DNA from: Acanthopleura granulata
Lineage: Eukaryota > Mollusca > Polyplacophora > Chitonida > Chitonidae
NCBI GenBank assembly: GCA_016165875.1
Contig: JABBOT010000014.1
Coordinates: 4,392,093-4,456,092 of the forward strand
Direction of reading: 5' to 3'
Length of the DNA stretch: 64,000 nt
Shown here one piece after another: positions 1 to 13,005 of this stretch (its first letter is position 1; each line of letters starts with the position of its first letter). Position numbers and translations under genes: made by a program. The notes beneath the pieces were generated by a model. It was not told where the DNA came from. It searched no databases and was given only the letters and a program-made list of their open reading frames with translations.

Positions 1-294
1 TGCGTGATATCGGTCTCTCAGTGTGATCTGGGTCACTCAGCGTGATATTGTCCTCAAGAAGCAGACTTCTGAAGAGGCGAGAAGTGATCATTTGTCGTCA
101 CTGTTTTCTTTTATCATAGATTATGGTAATCTCTATTCCGAATGTTGTCCCGTTGTCTGCTGGCGCCAGTGTCTGGGAGATGTTGTTGTTAATCCGGAAT
201 GTCTGGAAATATGTGAAGTCTACCCCATGCTGTTAAGTGACAGTTATCTCTTTGAGTCAAATCATCAGGATTTTCTGTCGATATGAGTATTTGT

Positions 295-393
<99 letters not shown>

Positions 394-971
394 CCTATCT
401 ATCTATCTATCTATCTATTTATTTATTTATTTCTTTATTTGTTTGTTTTATCAGTTGAAATATTTTTAAAATGCGAACGATGTTAAGTTGTATGCAGAAG
501 AGAATATTCGACAGAAATGATTAATTCTGACCTCAAATCAAGATCCCCCTGTAGTCACAATACTGACAAAGGAGCTTAATTGGTTTAGAGAAATGTGCCG
601 ACACGGAAAGAGATGTCTACCACCTGTAGGGTTTGATTGTTGTCTTATTTGAGGGTTGGCCATTTTATTCCAATGAAAACACCCTCGACCGAGTTTATTG
701 CATAACAATAGGTCTTGCTGAAATTCACCACCCATAAACTATATATACAGCCGTAAGTTTAGATTTTAAAGGCTAAGTGGCTGGAATAAAAATGTCGACA
801 GCTTCTTTTTATACTAGCTGGTCCTGTCCTAATTTCTTACTTTAGGTTTGTATATTTAGCTCTTTACCGGTCTGTGTTGATGGTTGTTTTGGTGATTTGT
901 TTTGCATTTACCGAGCTGAAAGGCCCATTGACGAACCAGTAATTTCTCACCAATTAAATGATGCCAATGTA
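1..971. other. Non-coding stretch with microsatellite
   Basis: Apart from the (ATCT)n tract no gene, conserved domain or transposon is evident. Short frames here lack splice support or recognisable sequence. Confidence 0.6.
297..435 (+). repeat. (ATCT)n microsatellite
   Basis: About 120 bp of nearly pure tatc/atct repeats with one 'acct' interruption, decaying into (attt)n at the right end. The apparent YLSI-repeat reading frames are artefacts of the repeat. Confidence 0.97.
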
Positions 972-1138
972 ACTTCAAATCCAGCTCATGCCGTCTTCCA
1001 CTTTAAACGTAAGTGGGAAAATCTGCCTGCAACCTGCGGATGCTTGAAGTTTTCCCCGCTGTAGTCCCACCATAGCGGTGGCCGCCGTCGTATAAATGAA
1101 ATACTCGTGAGTACGCCGTAAACTCCAGTCAAATAAAT
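972..1138 (+). mobile_element. SINE, 5'-truncated
   Basis: Lacks the tRNA-like head; keeps the body (ccagctcatgc, caacctgcggatg, cccaccatagcggtggccgcc) and the tail (taaatgaaatactcgtgagtacgcc, then AT-rich). Confidence 0.85.
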
Positions 1139-1440
1139 CGTATACGAATGTCTCTTTACACGCCTAGATTCCAGACATTAATCAAGGAAAACCTATATTT
1201 GGACTAATTTCCCTAAAACCGCCCTGACAGGATGAAAAACATTCACTGTCTCCGGGTTTAAACATAATCTCGCCACAATACAGAAGAACTACTGCCGAAG
1301 TATAGTTTTAAGCCATATCTTCTTTCATCTTTAATCTGTCGGGCCAAAGTGGGCTTGAACTCTGTCATCTTCCTCTCGTGACCTGACGAACTCCAGGTGC
1401 TTCCCTTTGAGCACGTGCAACTCTTCTCCATAACAGGGAA

Positions 1441-1682
1441 ATTTATTTATTTATTTGATTGGTGTTTTACGCCGTACTCAAGAATATTTCACTTATACGA
1501 CGGCGACCAGCATTATGGTGGGGGGAAACCAACGATCATCTGCAGGTTGCTGGCAGACTTTCCCACGTACGGCCGGTGAGGAAGCCAGCGTGAGCTGAAC
1601 TTGAACTCACAGTGACCGCACTAATGGGAGGCTTCTGGGTCATAATTACGCTGCGCTGGCGCCCTAACCAACCGAGCCACAC
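1441..1682 (-). mobile_element. SINE, nearly full length
   Basis: Reverse copy beginning with (attt)n tail and attggtgttttacgccgtact, then body, then tRNA-like head ending ccaaccgagccacac. The head (A-box-like gctcggttggttaggg on minus) would drive Pol III transcription in an active copy. Confidence 0.9.
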
Positions 1683-2719
1683 AAATTGGACTATATATTA
1701 TACTTTCACTGTCTACGGCTGTACTATTCAATTGGAAAAAAACACACTTTTCAATTATTCAGGAATTGTCCAGTATCGAAGGAGTTGAGGATACGTTGAT
1801 CAAATAATGCCTCGTGCCTAAGAATACATCCACTTGGGATTTCTTGATACTCTTAATATTAATTCACCATATAAAAGGCTCAATTCAGATTGGTAATCGA
1901 TGATGATTGTTTCGATGTTTGACGAGATAAGCATTGTGACATGAAGCAATGCCAAGGCCTTCAAAGCATCTGAACTTCTTCATCAATATCGTAGAGTTTA
2001 TGCCGGTAGTAAGATTTATTATCTCTAACAGCTACGCACTCTGTGGACGTGCAATACATCAGTCGCTCACGACAGACTAAGCCTTCTCCAGGTTACCATC
2101 GCATATCCCATGTACACCTCTTCTATGTACGAAAACAGCACACTGCATAGAAGCTATCTGACTAGACGCACGTGTGTGGATAAGCTGATCTTACCATGAT
2201 CCAATATCGTCGACCTTACCCCAAGAGTGGGTGAAGCTGACCTGCTTGTTACGTTAGTAGACTATACCTTGTCAAATCAGGTGTCAGTTTTACTCGTGGA
2301 ACTACTATATCCGAAATATCCCACTTCATTACTATATCATATATATATATAGGCGACTCAGGCTTTTTCTGCCTTCGCTAATACGAAAATAGCTATTCGC
2401 CCTTAGGAATAAAACCAGAGAAGCGACGACAGCGTGAGTTGGCACATGGTCAAACAAAACCGATGAAATGTCACCGCTTCCCACCCATACACACACCTGA
2501 CTCAAGTGAAAACTTCTCCAGAATGACCTTAAACAAAAATCAGAAATGTTAGCGAGTCCTTAAAAGGTGAGAATCCAAGAAAGGTGTGTTCAAGATCCTA
2601 GATTCCTAAAAGGGTTTGATCAAGATCAAGGTCATTGATTAAAAAATAATAGATCAGTTATGTCAAAGGTGAATGATTTCAATGTCGAGGACTCCTTACA
2701 ACATCTGCTCAGAGGTAAT
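1683..2719. other. Non-coding stretch
   Basis: Mixed composition, a short (at)n run near 2,340, no recognisable feature on either strand. Confidence 0.55.
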
Positions 2720-3253
2720 TTGACAAGAGACTGTTTTTTATCGGTTATGAACGGCCATTGCCAACTATCACGCCGAGTGAGGGACACTGGGCAAGACTCC
2801 ACATCTAATGGCAACCTTCGCTTGGAAATCTGCCAAAGACATGCATGTTGGTTCACCAGTGGCATGCACAGGGCGCGTGTGTGCAGCCTTATTGACCATG
2901 GGCTGAAAACTGGTGTCCCCTCAGTCGAAAATTGGAAACATAAAGGTCAAGACCTCACACAGGAAGCTGAAAGACAATGTTGCTGTTGACAAGAGACTGT
3001 TTTTTATCGGTTATTAACGGCCATTGCCAACTATCACGCCGAGTGAGGGACACTGGGCAAGGCCCCACATCTAATGGCAACCTTCGCTTGAAAATCTGCC
3101 AAGACATGCATGTTGGTTAACCAGTGGCATGCACAGGGCGCGAGTGTGCAGCCTTATTGACCATGGGCTGAAAACTGGTGTCCCCTCAGTCGAAAATTGG
3201 AAACATAAAGGTCAAGACCTCACACAGGAAGCTGAAAGACAATGTTGCTGTTG
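2720..3253 (+). repeat. 266-bp direct tandem duplication
   Basis: The block starting ttgacaagagactgttttttatc at 2720 recurs at 2986 with only a few changes, ending caatgttgctgttg in both copies. High identity implies a recent duplication. No coding content recognised. Confidence 0.92.
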
Positions 3254-3432
3254 TAAATATTTATTTTTTTTCTTATGTACAAGACAGGACTGACGTATGT
3301 CCCACAACATTTGATGGACTTCTTGTGATGAAGAAAACAGTACAGCACGAACATGTTTGAATAACTATCAGAAATAAAGGGGGTCTTAGATATGCATGTG
3401 AAACAAAGCGGTAAGAAATACTGACACTGTGT

Positions 3433-3601
3433 GTATTTATTTATTTCATTGGTGTTTTACGCTGTACTCAAGAATATTTCACTTATACGACAGCGACCAG
3501 CGTTATGGTGGAAAGAAACCTGGCAAAGGCCGCGGGAAACCCGTGACCATCTGCTAGAGGACCGTCCCAAGTAAGACCGAAGGGGGAGGCAGCGTGAGCA
3601 A
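3433..3601 (-). mobile_element. SINE, truncated at the head
   Basis: Starts with the tail (atttatttcattggtgttttacgc) and runs through a diverged body to ggcagcgtgagc; the tRNA-like part is absent. Confidence 0.85.
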
Positions 3602-5823
3602 AGAACGTTGCGTGAAGTAGGTAAAACATAACGTTTACACATTACCTGTGTTATTAGGGAGAAAAGGACGCCATCAGACTTAAGAGGTATGCAAGATACA
3701 CTGTGGTGTACATGTATTGGACAATATAGATACCAAACAGGCATGCATAATACAAGCAGATGTAACAGCAGTGTGATTTGCAGGGGAGAATAATATATTG
3801 TGCAGTCTGTACAAGAATAATAACAGAAAGAACAAAGAATATCATGGCGAGTAGAGCATTTTTTGAATATGTCTCTGTGTCAGACATTAAAGAACTAAAA
3901 AGAAAAAAAAATGAGAGAGTTAAACTACATAACAAGGGAGTGGTGAGAAGCTTTAAGTACTATGTTTTAACCAATGTACAAACAAATGTTGTTTAGTCTA
4001 ATATGAACAACGGTTTCAGCTGTACAACATCAATAGTTAAAACTCAAGCTAAAACTGTGTTAACTTTTTCTGTCCCTCTAGCTAATTTTCAAACACCACC
4101 AGACAATCTCACAAAAAAATATCAACAAACTGTCTCAAAGCAGTGTTACAAAACAACGTCTACATAGCAATTTTGTAACATGAGAGATCATACATTCAAA
4201 TGACCTGTTCATATGCTATAAAATAAAATTGAAGCCATTGGGCCATTTATATATATATTAATAAACATCAATGTGTCATTTAAAAAAAAAGTTCAACAAC
4301 AGCTATATCATTTTTTTCAAACACTGAACAAAAAAAAATGGCATTTTGAATATTGAATGAAAGCAATGCAGGACTAAAAACTCTGTGCAATACCTATATG
4401 ACAGTTTTTTAAAATATACAACATAGCGGCATAAAATTGGAAAATCAAACGATCATGATAGCATTCAAAACATGCACAGCTGTGGGGCAAACCAGTAAAA
4501 CAACACTTCAAATATCAACAGCTGTAACAATGCACTTTTAACTCCGGGTTTGCATGAACGACTTCTGGCCGCCACACCAGGGCAATACAAGGCTATTTCA
4601 CTGTGGCACCAAAATGGCCAACAATTTATTGTCCAACAATGATGAACAATAACATGTTAAAGGAACAGATGTCAAAATATTCAGAGACCGATCAAATAAC
4701 CAGGACCGAACAAAGCAACTTTTAGCGCTGCTTGTATCAGCCACATGAATATTGGTGAAATGAAACCTACTCAGAAGAAAACTTCAATAAAGCACTACCG
4801 ATCACATCCATGTACAATGCTTGCTGAAGACCACACTTCGTGTCCTTCTACAACTGGTTTAGAATGACCTAGCAAAAAGTCAACATCTCAGTGTCGGCTG
4901 TAAAGGGTCAAGGTCGCCCAAATATTAAGTATTTCAGCTTTATTACAGAATTATATGAGTAACAGGTACTTTTCTCAAGAAGTAACACGCGTTACAAGCT
5001 TTTTGTATTTGTAATTTGTGGTCAGTTGTTGCAAAACGACACAGCTTGACAGGTGGGTGAAAATGTTGTGTTTGTTGCGGGGATGTTAACATGGCCCGCC
5101 CTCTTTGTGTTGAATTCGAATAACGGCAGAACTTGTCCAGGCTCGTACAAGCTACATACTCAATGAATATTTTTTTTATCTCAACAGTACTGATTTAGTT
5201 TATGAAATACCTTCAAAACTTCGTTACGATGTCGCAATCATAACCTGTTTTCAAATCCAAATTTTGGGCGACCATGTCTCTTTAATTTATCTATAAACAT
5301 AAATCTACTAACTGGATTTCAATAATAAATCTGTAAGAAACTTGCAAACTTAACAATATCATCTTAAATTTAAATCCACCCTGAATAATAAAATCCAAGC
5401 GTAAAAAGCATACAGGAGACAATTTTTGTGTACACTCCAAACATTTGTTACACATGTATTTTCAATATGAATCAGTAAAATTTGTAAAAAAAAATATACA
5501 TTAAATTATTTTTGACAGCAGAAATACATTAATCTTCCTGTGGTAAAACTTTAAAATAATCATATCCTACATTTAAGAAAATAAATGGCCACTTCAAATT
5601 AGAACATTTTACACTTTGTTATAAAAAATATTTCGGTATTTCATGTGATCAATGGAATGATTGTAAAAGTCCTGTTGACAGTGGAATGACGGAAAAAGTT
5701 CAATAATAGTTTATGAATTAACTCAGTATTTGACGATTAAATCTGGAAAACATCACGATTCTGTGTAAAAAGTCACTTACTGTCTTACCTCTCTAAAACA
5801 GTCAGTATCGAAGTCGGGTAATA

Positions 5824-5955
5824 TTCAACTTTCTTGACCTCCTCTGTACAACTCACCTAACATTTGACTTTCTTGACCTCCCCTATAAAACTCACCTAAC
5901 ATTTGATTTTGTTGACCTCTGTTAAGACTCACTTTATATTCAACTTTCTTGACGT
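5824..5955. repeat. 39-bp tandem repeat, three copies
   Basis: Units centred on cttgacctcc...ctcacctaacatttga at about 5833, 5872 and 5911, followed by a degraded fourth. Confidence 0.85.
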
Positions 5956-6149
5956 TCTAGCACCTGGCAGTGCGGTATACTGTACTTAACGTAACATTTC
6001 GTCCATGATTCAAGTTACTCATTTTGCCTGATTCACAAGCTATTTTATTACAAAAAAAAAACAAAAAATTTATAAAAATTTTATGTTCGCTCAAGCAGTT
6101 AAGGATCATGAAAAAAAAAAGCAATTTTCTGTTCTAGGATCATTTACAT

Positions 6150-6315
6150 TTACCTACGAATACAAAATCTCTTTTGAGTAGTACAAAATCCTACCTTCCA
6201 GACAATCCTTAAAGTACTTTCCAAAAAATCAAACGAACTCTCCATTAAAACAAGTAACCTCATCATGGACAAAAATTTTAGGTCGTTTACACTGTATGTA
6301 AATCGCTCAAGAATG
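6150..6315 (+). repeat. Dispersed AT-rich repeat (family B), copy 1
   Basis: Contains the family order: ctaccttccagacaatccttaaagta, ...caagtaacctcatcatggacaaaaattttaggtcgttta. Related segments occur at 6.98, 15.4, 17.0, 25.5, 34.5 and 40.7 kb. No coding potential; possibly an old non-autonomous element. Confidence 0.6.
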
Positions 6316-6979
6316 TTTACCATGTCCCGCTTGAATGCACCGATTGTAACACGGGAACTGGTGACAGTTTCGTTCAACTAGACTGAACAGTGAGCATATG
6401 CATTTTTGAAAAACACTGAAAACAAATGAGCATATTAGGGAAATAACCATTTTTAAATGTATATATACCGTAGTCTTTTTGGCAAGACTTGAATTACATC
6501 TGGACTAGAGGACAGTGGAACTGGGATGAAATATTCTCTTCCTACAGGCACAGGGTGGCAGAATAATGACCATTACATAAGTTGGGTAAATTGTGCTAAA
6601 AAAATATGCCATTAAATTGTTACATGCAGATTAATCATTGACATCTAAGACCTGCACAAAATATTGTAAATATGATGTTTACCTGGATAAATATCATCAT
6701 ATTACATGTACCAAATGCAGCCTCTGATCCTGATATGGGCATTACACAATAACCTTGACCTTACAGAAGAAAGCTTCCACCATTTAATCACCCTGCTACA
6801 TGGACTGTGTTACTGGTGCTTGGTTAATGGGCTGGTGCAAAATCATGTGCTGTTGGCAGAAGATTATCTGTAAATCACATAAAATTTCACCAGTTTTTAC
6901 CCTAACTGACCTAAAATTTTACCCCCACAACAAGTGTGTTTTCAGAGACGAATCTGTAATAATTTCCTGACAAATTACT

Positions 6980-7125
6980 ATTGGTGTTAAAACTTACATT
7001 TATCCGATAGGATATTACTCTAGCTTCCCAACAAATCTCAAAGAAGCTTTCAGAATGAGGAAAAATCAGCAAACTTATCCATGGACAAAAGTATAGGTCA
7101 TTTAGTGGTTTGTAAAGGTTCCATG
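6980..7125 (+). repeat. Dispersed AT-rich repeat (family B), copy 2
   Basis: taggatattactctagcttcccaacaaatctcaaagaagctttcagaatgagg, then aaacttatccatggacaaaagtataggtcattta, same order as copy 1. Confidence 0.6.
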
Positions 7126-8544
7126 CAATTATGGTTGACTTTACACTTTTTCTGTTACAACGTACATGTAGGCCTACATACATGGCAGACAGGATGCATA
7201 AAAAGTTATGTTTTCGATTAATCATGATCGTTACGCACCTTACAACGGTCAACTGCAAAAAGAGAAAAAAAAAAAAAAATGGCTGAACCAATGAAAATTT
7301 ATATGTTTATTCAGAACGGAAACCCCATCAGGATTTGTAATGAAGTTTATACGTACATGTGATAATTTATAAATGCTGTTCTTGTATATGGGTGCAATTT
7401 GAGATGACAATTTTGGGCACATGATGTACAATAAGGTTCCTTCACTGAATCTCCGACTCTGGATTTTCCATACACTCGTTTGTAATTAGAAATTGAATTT
7501 TTATACAACATGAAAATTCTATCACATAATAATGAACTATAATCTAAGTATGTTGCTATGCTGCCATGAAAGTTCACAATTACAGCCAGCGTAAATTTTT
7601 TTGGATCACACTTTTTTTTTTGGGGATTCAAGAGCAGGAATTCACAGAAACTTAGCCTCAGACCATAAGTAACTGACTGGTCTAGGAATGTTATATGGAT
7701 GTCCAACTTGACACTTACTCTCAACTGAGAGAGCCATATGAGATCAGATGCCCCCAAAATACAGCTGGTCCTTGCAATTAAAATGACTGTCTAAAAAGAT
7801 CTTGATTTATAATTTAAAATGTGAAATTTTAACAGGATTTACCACATCCATTAACTAAACAGAGTGCCTTTTATTTAAAAAAAATTAATAATAATAATAA
7901 CTATACAGCCATAGAGTATTAAGTGAGAAACATTTCACTTGAAAGAAACCAACATAACCTGAAAAATGACTTTGCCAAGACAAACTATTGTTCTGCAGCT
8001 TAAAACTGAGAAGCACACATACATACATAAATATACAATGGTGAACAGTACCTGTTCTGTCAGAAATACAAACACAACAAACATGAACGCTACGCAAAGC
8101 ACTCAACTGTTCAATGATACTGTGATACTGTACGTTGTCCTGAGCCGTCAGGTATCAAATTTATGAGACTGACAAATGAGTGGGAGCGAGAAAAAAAAAA
8201 ACGTTGTGCTTCTACCTGTAAAACTGTAACATCCAACGTGTGAACCATGACACTCATCAACATTTGCTCAAATTTGTTTTAAATTTGCAAAGACTTTTCT
8301 TTATTTGGTTTGTGGCATATCCATGTACATGTACCAGTATTGTACTCCCAGACAACTGCTTGTTCCTTCTGGAGTTTATGTTCTAGGTGTAAGTGTTTCT
8401 TGCTCTTATTCTGTGAGACGCAAACTCATTATGGCGGCCAAAGACTTCATGTATGGGCAGATATCTCAACTTGTTGGTGTCTTAATTCCACATGCCTGTA
8501 TTCACCTGATTCTGATTCTGAAGTGTGTCTACACAACGTCGTTA

Positions 8545-9130
8545 AGCAACATTTTGGTGAGCTTCCACATCATGTCATTAGGCAGCATTTTGGTGATTTG
8601 CCACACGAGGCCTAGGGCAATGTTTTGATGAGTTTCCACACAATGCCACTGGCCAACATTTTGGTGAGTTTCCACACAATGCCATTGGGCAACATTTTGG
8701 TGAGTTTCCACACAATGCCATTGGGCAACATTTTGGTGAGTTTCCACACAATGCCATTGGGCAACATTTTGGTGAGTTTCCACACAATGCCATTGGGCAA
8801 CATTTTGGTGAGTTTCCACACAATGCCATTGGGCAACATTTTGGTGAGTATCCACACAATGCCATTGGGCAACATTTTGGTGAGTTTCCACACAATGCCA
8901 TTGGGCAACATTTTGGTGAGTTTCCACACACTGCCATTGGGCAACATTTTGGTGAGTATCCACACAATGCCATTGGGCAACATTTCGGTGAGTATCCACA
9001 CAATGCCATTGGGCAACATTTCGGTGGGCTTCCTGATGAAGCCCAGGGCAATATTTTGGTGAGTTTTCTCATGACGAAATTAGGCAACATTTTAGTGGGT
9101 TGCCACATGATGCCTCGGGCAACATTTTGC
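8545..9130. repeat. 36-bp minisatellite, about 16 units
   Basis: Unit aacattttggtgagtttccacacaatgccattgggc. The central ten or so units are almost identical and the outer units on both sides are diverged, the usual sign of unequal exchange with core homogenisation. Because 36 is a multiple of three, several frames on both strands stay open; none is credible coding sequence. Confidence 0.95.
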
Positions 9131-11558
9131 AAGTATGGGAAACAATATCATCAACAACTAATACTTTTTACCTTGTTCTTGAAAAAATCAACAATGTGCC
9201 GAGAGCATCATTTTGCTGACTTGGAATGATCCATAGCCAAATTTTCTGCACAATTCTTGAATCTGTCCACCAAGAGCCTATGGGAGAATGTCACTGACTT
9301 TTGGGGCAATCCTTTGGCAACTTTTCACCCTATTCTGGTATCTGTTCATAGAATGCCAAGCTTCCAAACATCCCACTGATAACTTTTCACCAAATTTTGG
9401 AATCTGCCCACACAAAGCTTAGGGGAAGGTTTGGAATCCATTGACAAACTTCCAACCACTTCCCGACTCAACATTTGCTGTTGTGAGCAACATTTAGAAA
9501 AGGTTCTGAATACTCAGTCCAGAGCCTTTCACTCTCGAGTTCTTGAATCTCTCCAGAGCCTGGTGAAAACAAGGTTTTTTGTGAGAATAATTTCATAAAA
9601 CTTTGAACATTATGGAATTAAAGAAACATGCCATTGACATCCTGTTCAGGATATCTTGAGCCTCTCGGAACATGACCAAGACATCATTTGGAATGCTGAG
9701 TGAACATGAGCACAGTTTACTGCTCTTGCATCGGTTGCTGTGGACACCTATTTTGAGCGCTTGAAAACCATTTACTGGACACTTTCTGTCTACACACACC
9801 CTCGTCTGACATGACCAAGAAAATTCATTTTGACTTAATATCTTGAATGCTACACGTAACTGCAGTTCAGACGCTCTTGCTTTTACCCTGTGACAAGCGA
9901 ATTTGTCAAAACAACTGATAATACAACATGCATAAAATATGCAACCTTTGTAGATATGGCCTAAATACAAAATTACAACACTGACTTCTTGTAAGCCACA
10001 TCATGATAAGCTTTGCATGTTGTATCAATAATACAATGTACAGCACTGCCTGTATCATGGCAATAACATGATTACACACATCACAATCTACACATATTTT
10101 TCAGCCATATCAACCTCAGTGTGGGGACAGAAAAACACAACCGATACAATGGATACACACGTTATTTATACCTATACCGCAGATGTTTTTAGTTGATACG
10201 CAGCTCAGTTTCTTGCAATAACTACTGTAATGAAAAGTTAATAAAGGTAGTTTGAACAACAATAACAAATGTTCAACACTTTGCTCACAAAAAATGTAGA
10301 TATTAATAAATTGTGCACCAATTGCTCTATGTGGTTATGAAGAAAAAAACTGACAAAACAGTTTTATTAAGAACTCACAATTTGTGTGGGGGGTTTTCTT
10401 CAATATTCAACCTCAGACACATGCTTTACACAAACTGTTGATCGATCTGATGAGGAGATGGTAAAATGATTCATCCACCAGACAACCATGATGAGATCTG
10501 ACAGTGTGACAATCCTACAAGTTCTTGCTAATCAGGCAACCTTAGTGATTTGGACTGCACAAAATTACCACTAACCTTTCAATTGAGAATTCCACTGCCT
10601 GTCCATCTTCCAAAAATTTCATAACCAAATGCAGCAAGCAAGCTTTCATTCTAAACTAAGGTGGAAAGTTTGAAATATGTTTGGTTGAACCCATTCAATG
10701 GGCAGAACACATTAACCCATAAAAAGAATAGCACAATGTCTTGGTATTGCCTGTGCGAGTGTTAAACTTTGATACTCATGGCATAGCTGGGAAAACTGAC
10801 GTGTAGATGTACAATGCTGAATTAAGGGCTCCAAGGCAGAATTCCAATACTTTGGATGCCACAAGCTGACATCCTATTACAGGTTAAACCACCTCCCAGA
10901 AATTGCCAGGTAATGTCCAAACAGTATACAAAAGTTGTAACAAACAGCCAGAAAAGGCAATCGCAAAATATGTCGCAGGAACAGATGCATCATTTGTGCA
11001 TGCACATGTTGCACCTGCCAGCAAATTTCCTAGAGTTGCACCACAAGCTCTTGATCTCCTGGGCACCTTTCCTCATATATCTGGGCTTCTGTTTTTCACC
11101 TGAAGACAAATGACCTACGAGGCACGATGTCAAGAAAAATGCCGTCGGCAAGTTCTTGGTGGAATTATCTGAAATTCTGCACAAGGAAATACATTCAGGA
11201 CACTTGTCTACCTTGATAATATTTCCTCCAGCACGTTTGTCAGAAGACAAAAACCACGCAGGTGTCACAACAAGATAATTCCTGGATACACGCAAACCGA
11301 CGTTGCACCATTTACTATCCCAGAATGCACTACCACTACACCTGTGATGATGACTCAGTCCGTTGCTGCGCCTGCGGAAGGTTGGAATTGTTGTTGTTGT
11401 TGTTGGCAGGTAAATTCACACCCCCGTTGCAGACATTGGGCAGTTCCCCTTCTCCTGATGCAGCTGTCGTGCTTGCGAGAACACGGGACTCGTTCAGACT
11501 GGCTTCTCGTAATACCTGAACAATGGAGGAAACATTTATTGTGAATTTTCTTCGTTTT
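9131..11558. other. Non-coding stretch
   Basis: 9,131-9,560 contains loosely repeated phrases (ttttggaatct, ttttcacca-, gaatctgtcca) like a decayed extension of the minisatellite theme. 10,800-11,560 is more GC-rich with overlapping short frames on both strands but no recognisable protein or splice logic. Confidence 0.5.
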
Positions 11559-11812
11559 GATTTATTCATTTGATTGGTGTTTAACGCCATACTCAAGAAT
11601 ATTTCACTTATTTGAAGGCTGCTAGGATTATGTTGGGAGGAAACCGAGCAGAGCCCATGGGATATCCACGATCATCTGCAGGTTGCTGGTAGACCTTCCC
11701 AGGTACGGCTGGAGAGGAAGTCAGTCTAGGCTGGATTTGAACTCACAACAACCAGACTGGTGAGAGGCATCGAGGTCATTGTGCTGCACTAGCACGCTAA
11801 ACCTCTCTGCCA
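11559..11812 (-). mobile_element. SINE, full length, diverged
   Basis: Tail, body and head all recognisable in reverse orientation (gattggtgtttaacgccatact at 11,572; tgctgcactagcacgctaaacctct at the head). Roughly 500 bp beyond the predicted TMEM98 poly(A) site. Confidence 0.88.
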
Positions 11813-11837
11813 AAAACCTGTGTTATTGCAAGTATGT

Positions 11838-12312
11838 CTCCATGGTCTAATACAAGGTCTGTCAGGTACAAGTGTACCTTATGAGAGGGCTTCTTCACTC
11901 TTTGCCTAGATTGTGCCAACCACAAACCATGCCATACACATACACACAAAAATTAAACATCCAGCTCAACTGATAAAAGAAATCTGTTATCGAGTTTTCT
12001 TCTTCACGTAACGAGCTGTATAGATGACAAGTCTCTGGCTAATTCCAAATGTCACTCAGCTTGTGACAACATCTTAGAAAGGTGTGATGGCCGGGAAATT
12101 CAAGATGGCTGACAGCTGTCATACTGGTTTACGTGGAGTGATCGTCATTTGCATTGGTCCTCTCAGTGAGCTCCATGGTCTAATACAAGGTTTGTCAGGT
12201 ACAAGTGTACCTTATGAGAGGGCTGCTTCACTCTTTGCCTAGATTGTGCCAACCACAAACCATGCCATACACATACACACAAAAATTAAACATCCAGCTC
12301 AACTGATATAAC
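11838..12312 (+). repeat. Direct duplication of about 140 bp, 333 bp apart
   Basis: ctccatggtctaatacaaggtctgtc... to ...acatccagctcaactgata occurs at 11838-11978 and 12171-12310 with few differences. It lies just downstream of the predicted TMEM98 3' end. Confidence 0.9.
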
Positions 12313-12452
12313 ATATGAACTAGATAGGCTGATAAAAATGTTAAAAATATTTTGTTCACAAGAACAGAAGTCACAGTTGAGCGGACAGAAGGACAGACAC
12401 ATGGAAACTATATCCATGTACCATCCCCACTTTCAACACAACCACATACTTT

Positions 12453-12483
12453 TTTATTCATAGTGGAGGCAAAGTAATTTATT
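12453..12483 (-). terminator. Polyadenylation signals of TMEM98
   Basis: Two AATAAA hexamers on the minus strand (12483-12478 and 12458-12453) lie about 290-320 nt after the TMEM98 stop. The second is followed by a GT-rich stretch (tatgtggttgtgttg), as expected for a downstream processing element. This predicts a short 3' UTR ending near 12,440. Confidence 0.6.
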
Positions 12484-12773
12484 TATCGAAGTTGCAACAA
12501 TTCTAAAAAATACTGTGCACTGCACTCAAAACCTCTCGGTGATAAGCACATGTACAATGTAATGAATAGATACAAATTCCAAGAAATATTATGTACACCA
12601 GTCATTCATAAAATTTATCTTATACAACTTTCATGACCTTGAAAAGATCAAGGTTGTCAAAAATCAAAAGGGTTCTTAATCATGCTGGAGTGTATTTGTG
12701 GTATAAGTTTGATGAACTTGCGGAAAAACTGTTCAAGGGATAGAGCATTTACAAGTCTTTTATAAATTCAACT

Positions 12774-13005
12774 TCAATGACTGCTAAGACAATCCCCTTG
12801 GGTCAATATTGGTCGAAGGGTTAAAAGCTGACAGTTTTCAATCTGTGCATTCACGGCCGATAACCCTTGCACAATTTTGCTTACCGTCAGGTGATCTTCC
12901 ACATCAGCCAGTGATTGGTCAATCCAGTCCAGGACACCCGACAGGTGACAGGCGTGTTTGGTGATCAACACCAGGTGGCTAACCAACAGCACCAGGGCTG
13001 AACAC
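12774..13005 (-). CDS. TMEM98: TMEM98 last coding exon with stop
   Basis: Acceptor GTTGTTACAG. Encodes ALVLLVSHLVLITKHACHLS and GVLDWIDQSLADVEDHL, both close to the vertebrate protein, then a divergent tail to TGA at 12776-12774. The frame follows directly from the preceding exon (AG|G). Confidence 0.95.

Larger units (their letters stand above)
3602..8544. other. AT-rich non-coding stretch
   Basis: Rich in poly-A/T runs and short inverted A/T tracts; holds the 39-bp repeat and two family-B copies. No frame resembles a known protein. It lies beyond the predicted TMEM98 3' end, so it is probably intergenic. Confidence 0.55.

Noticed and set aside
237..486. YLSI-repeat 'protein'
   Set aside because: Translation of the (ATCT)n microsatellite.
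8545..9130. CRISPR-like array
   Set aside because: Units are contiguous with no unique spacers, and the genome is eukaryotic.
8529..9132. Several 100-180-codon ORFs on both strands
   Set aside because: Artefacts of the 36-bp minisatellite; the same residues repeat every 12.
10856..11596. Cluster of overlapping ORFs on both strands
   Set aside because: Frames are short, mutually overlapping and match no known protein; probably composition effects.
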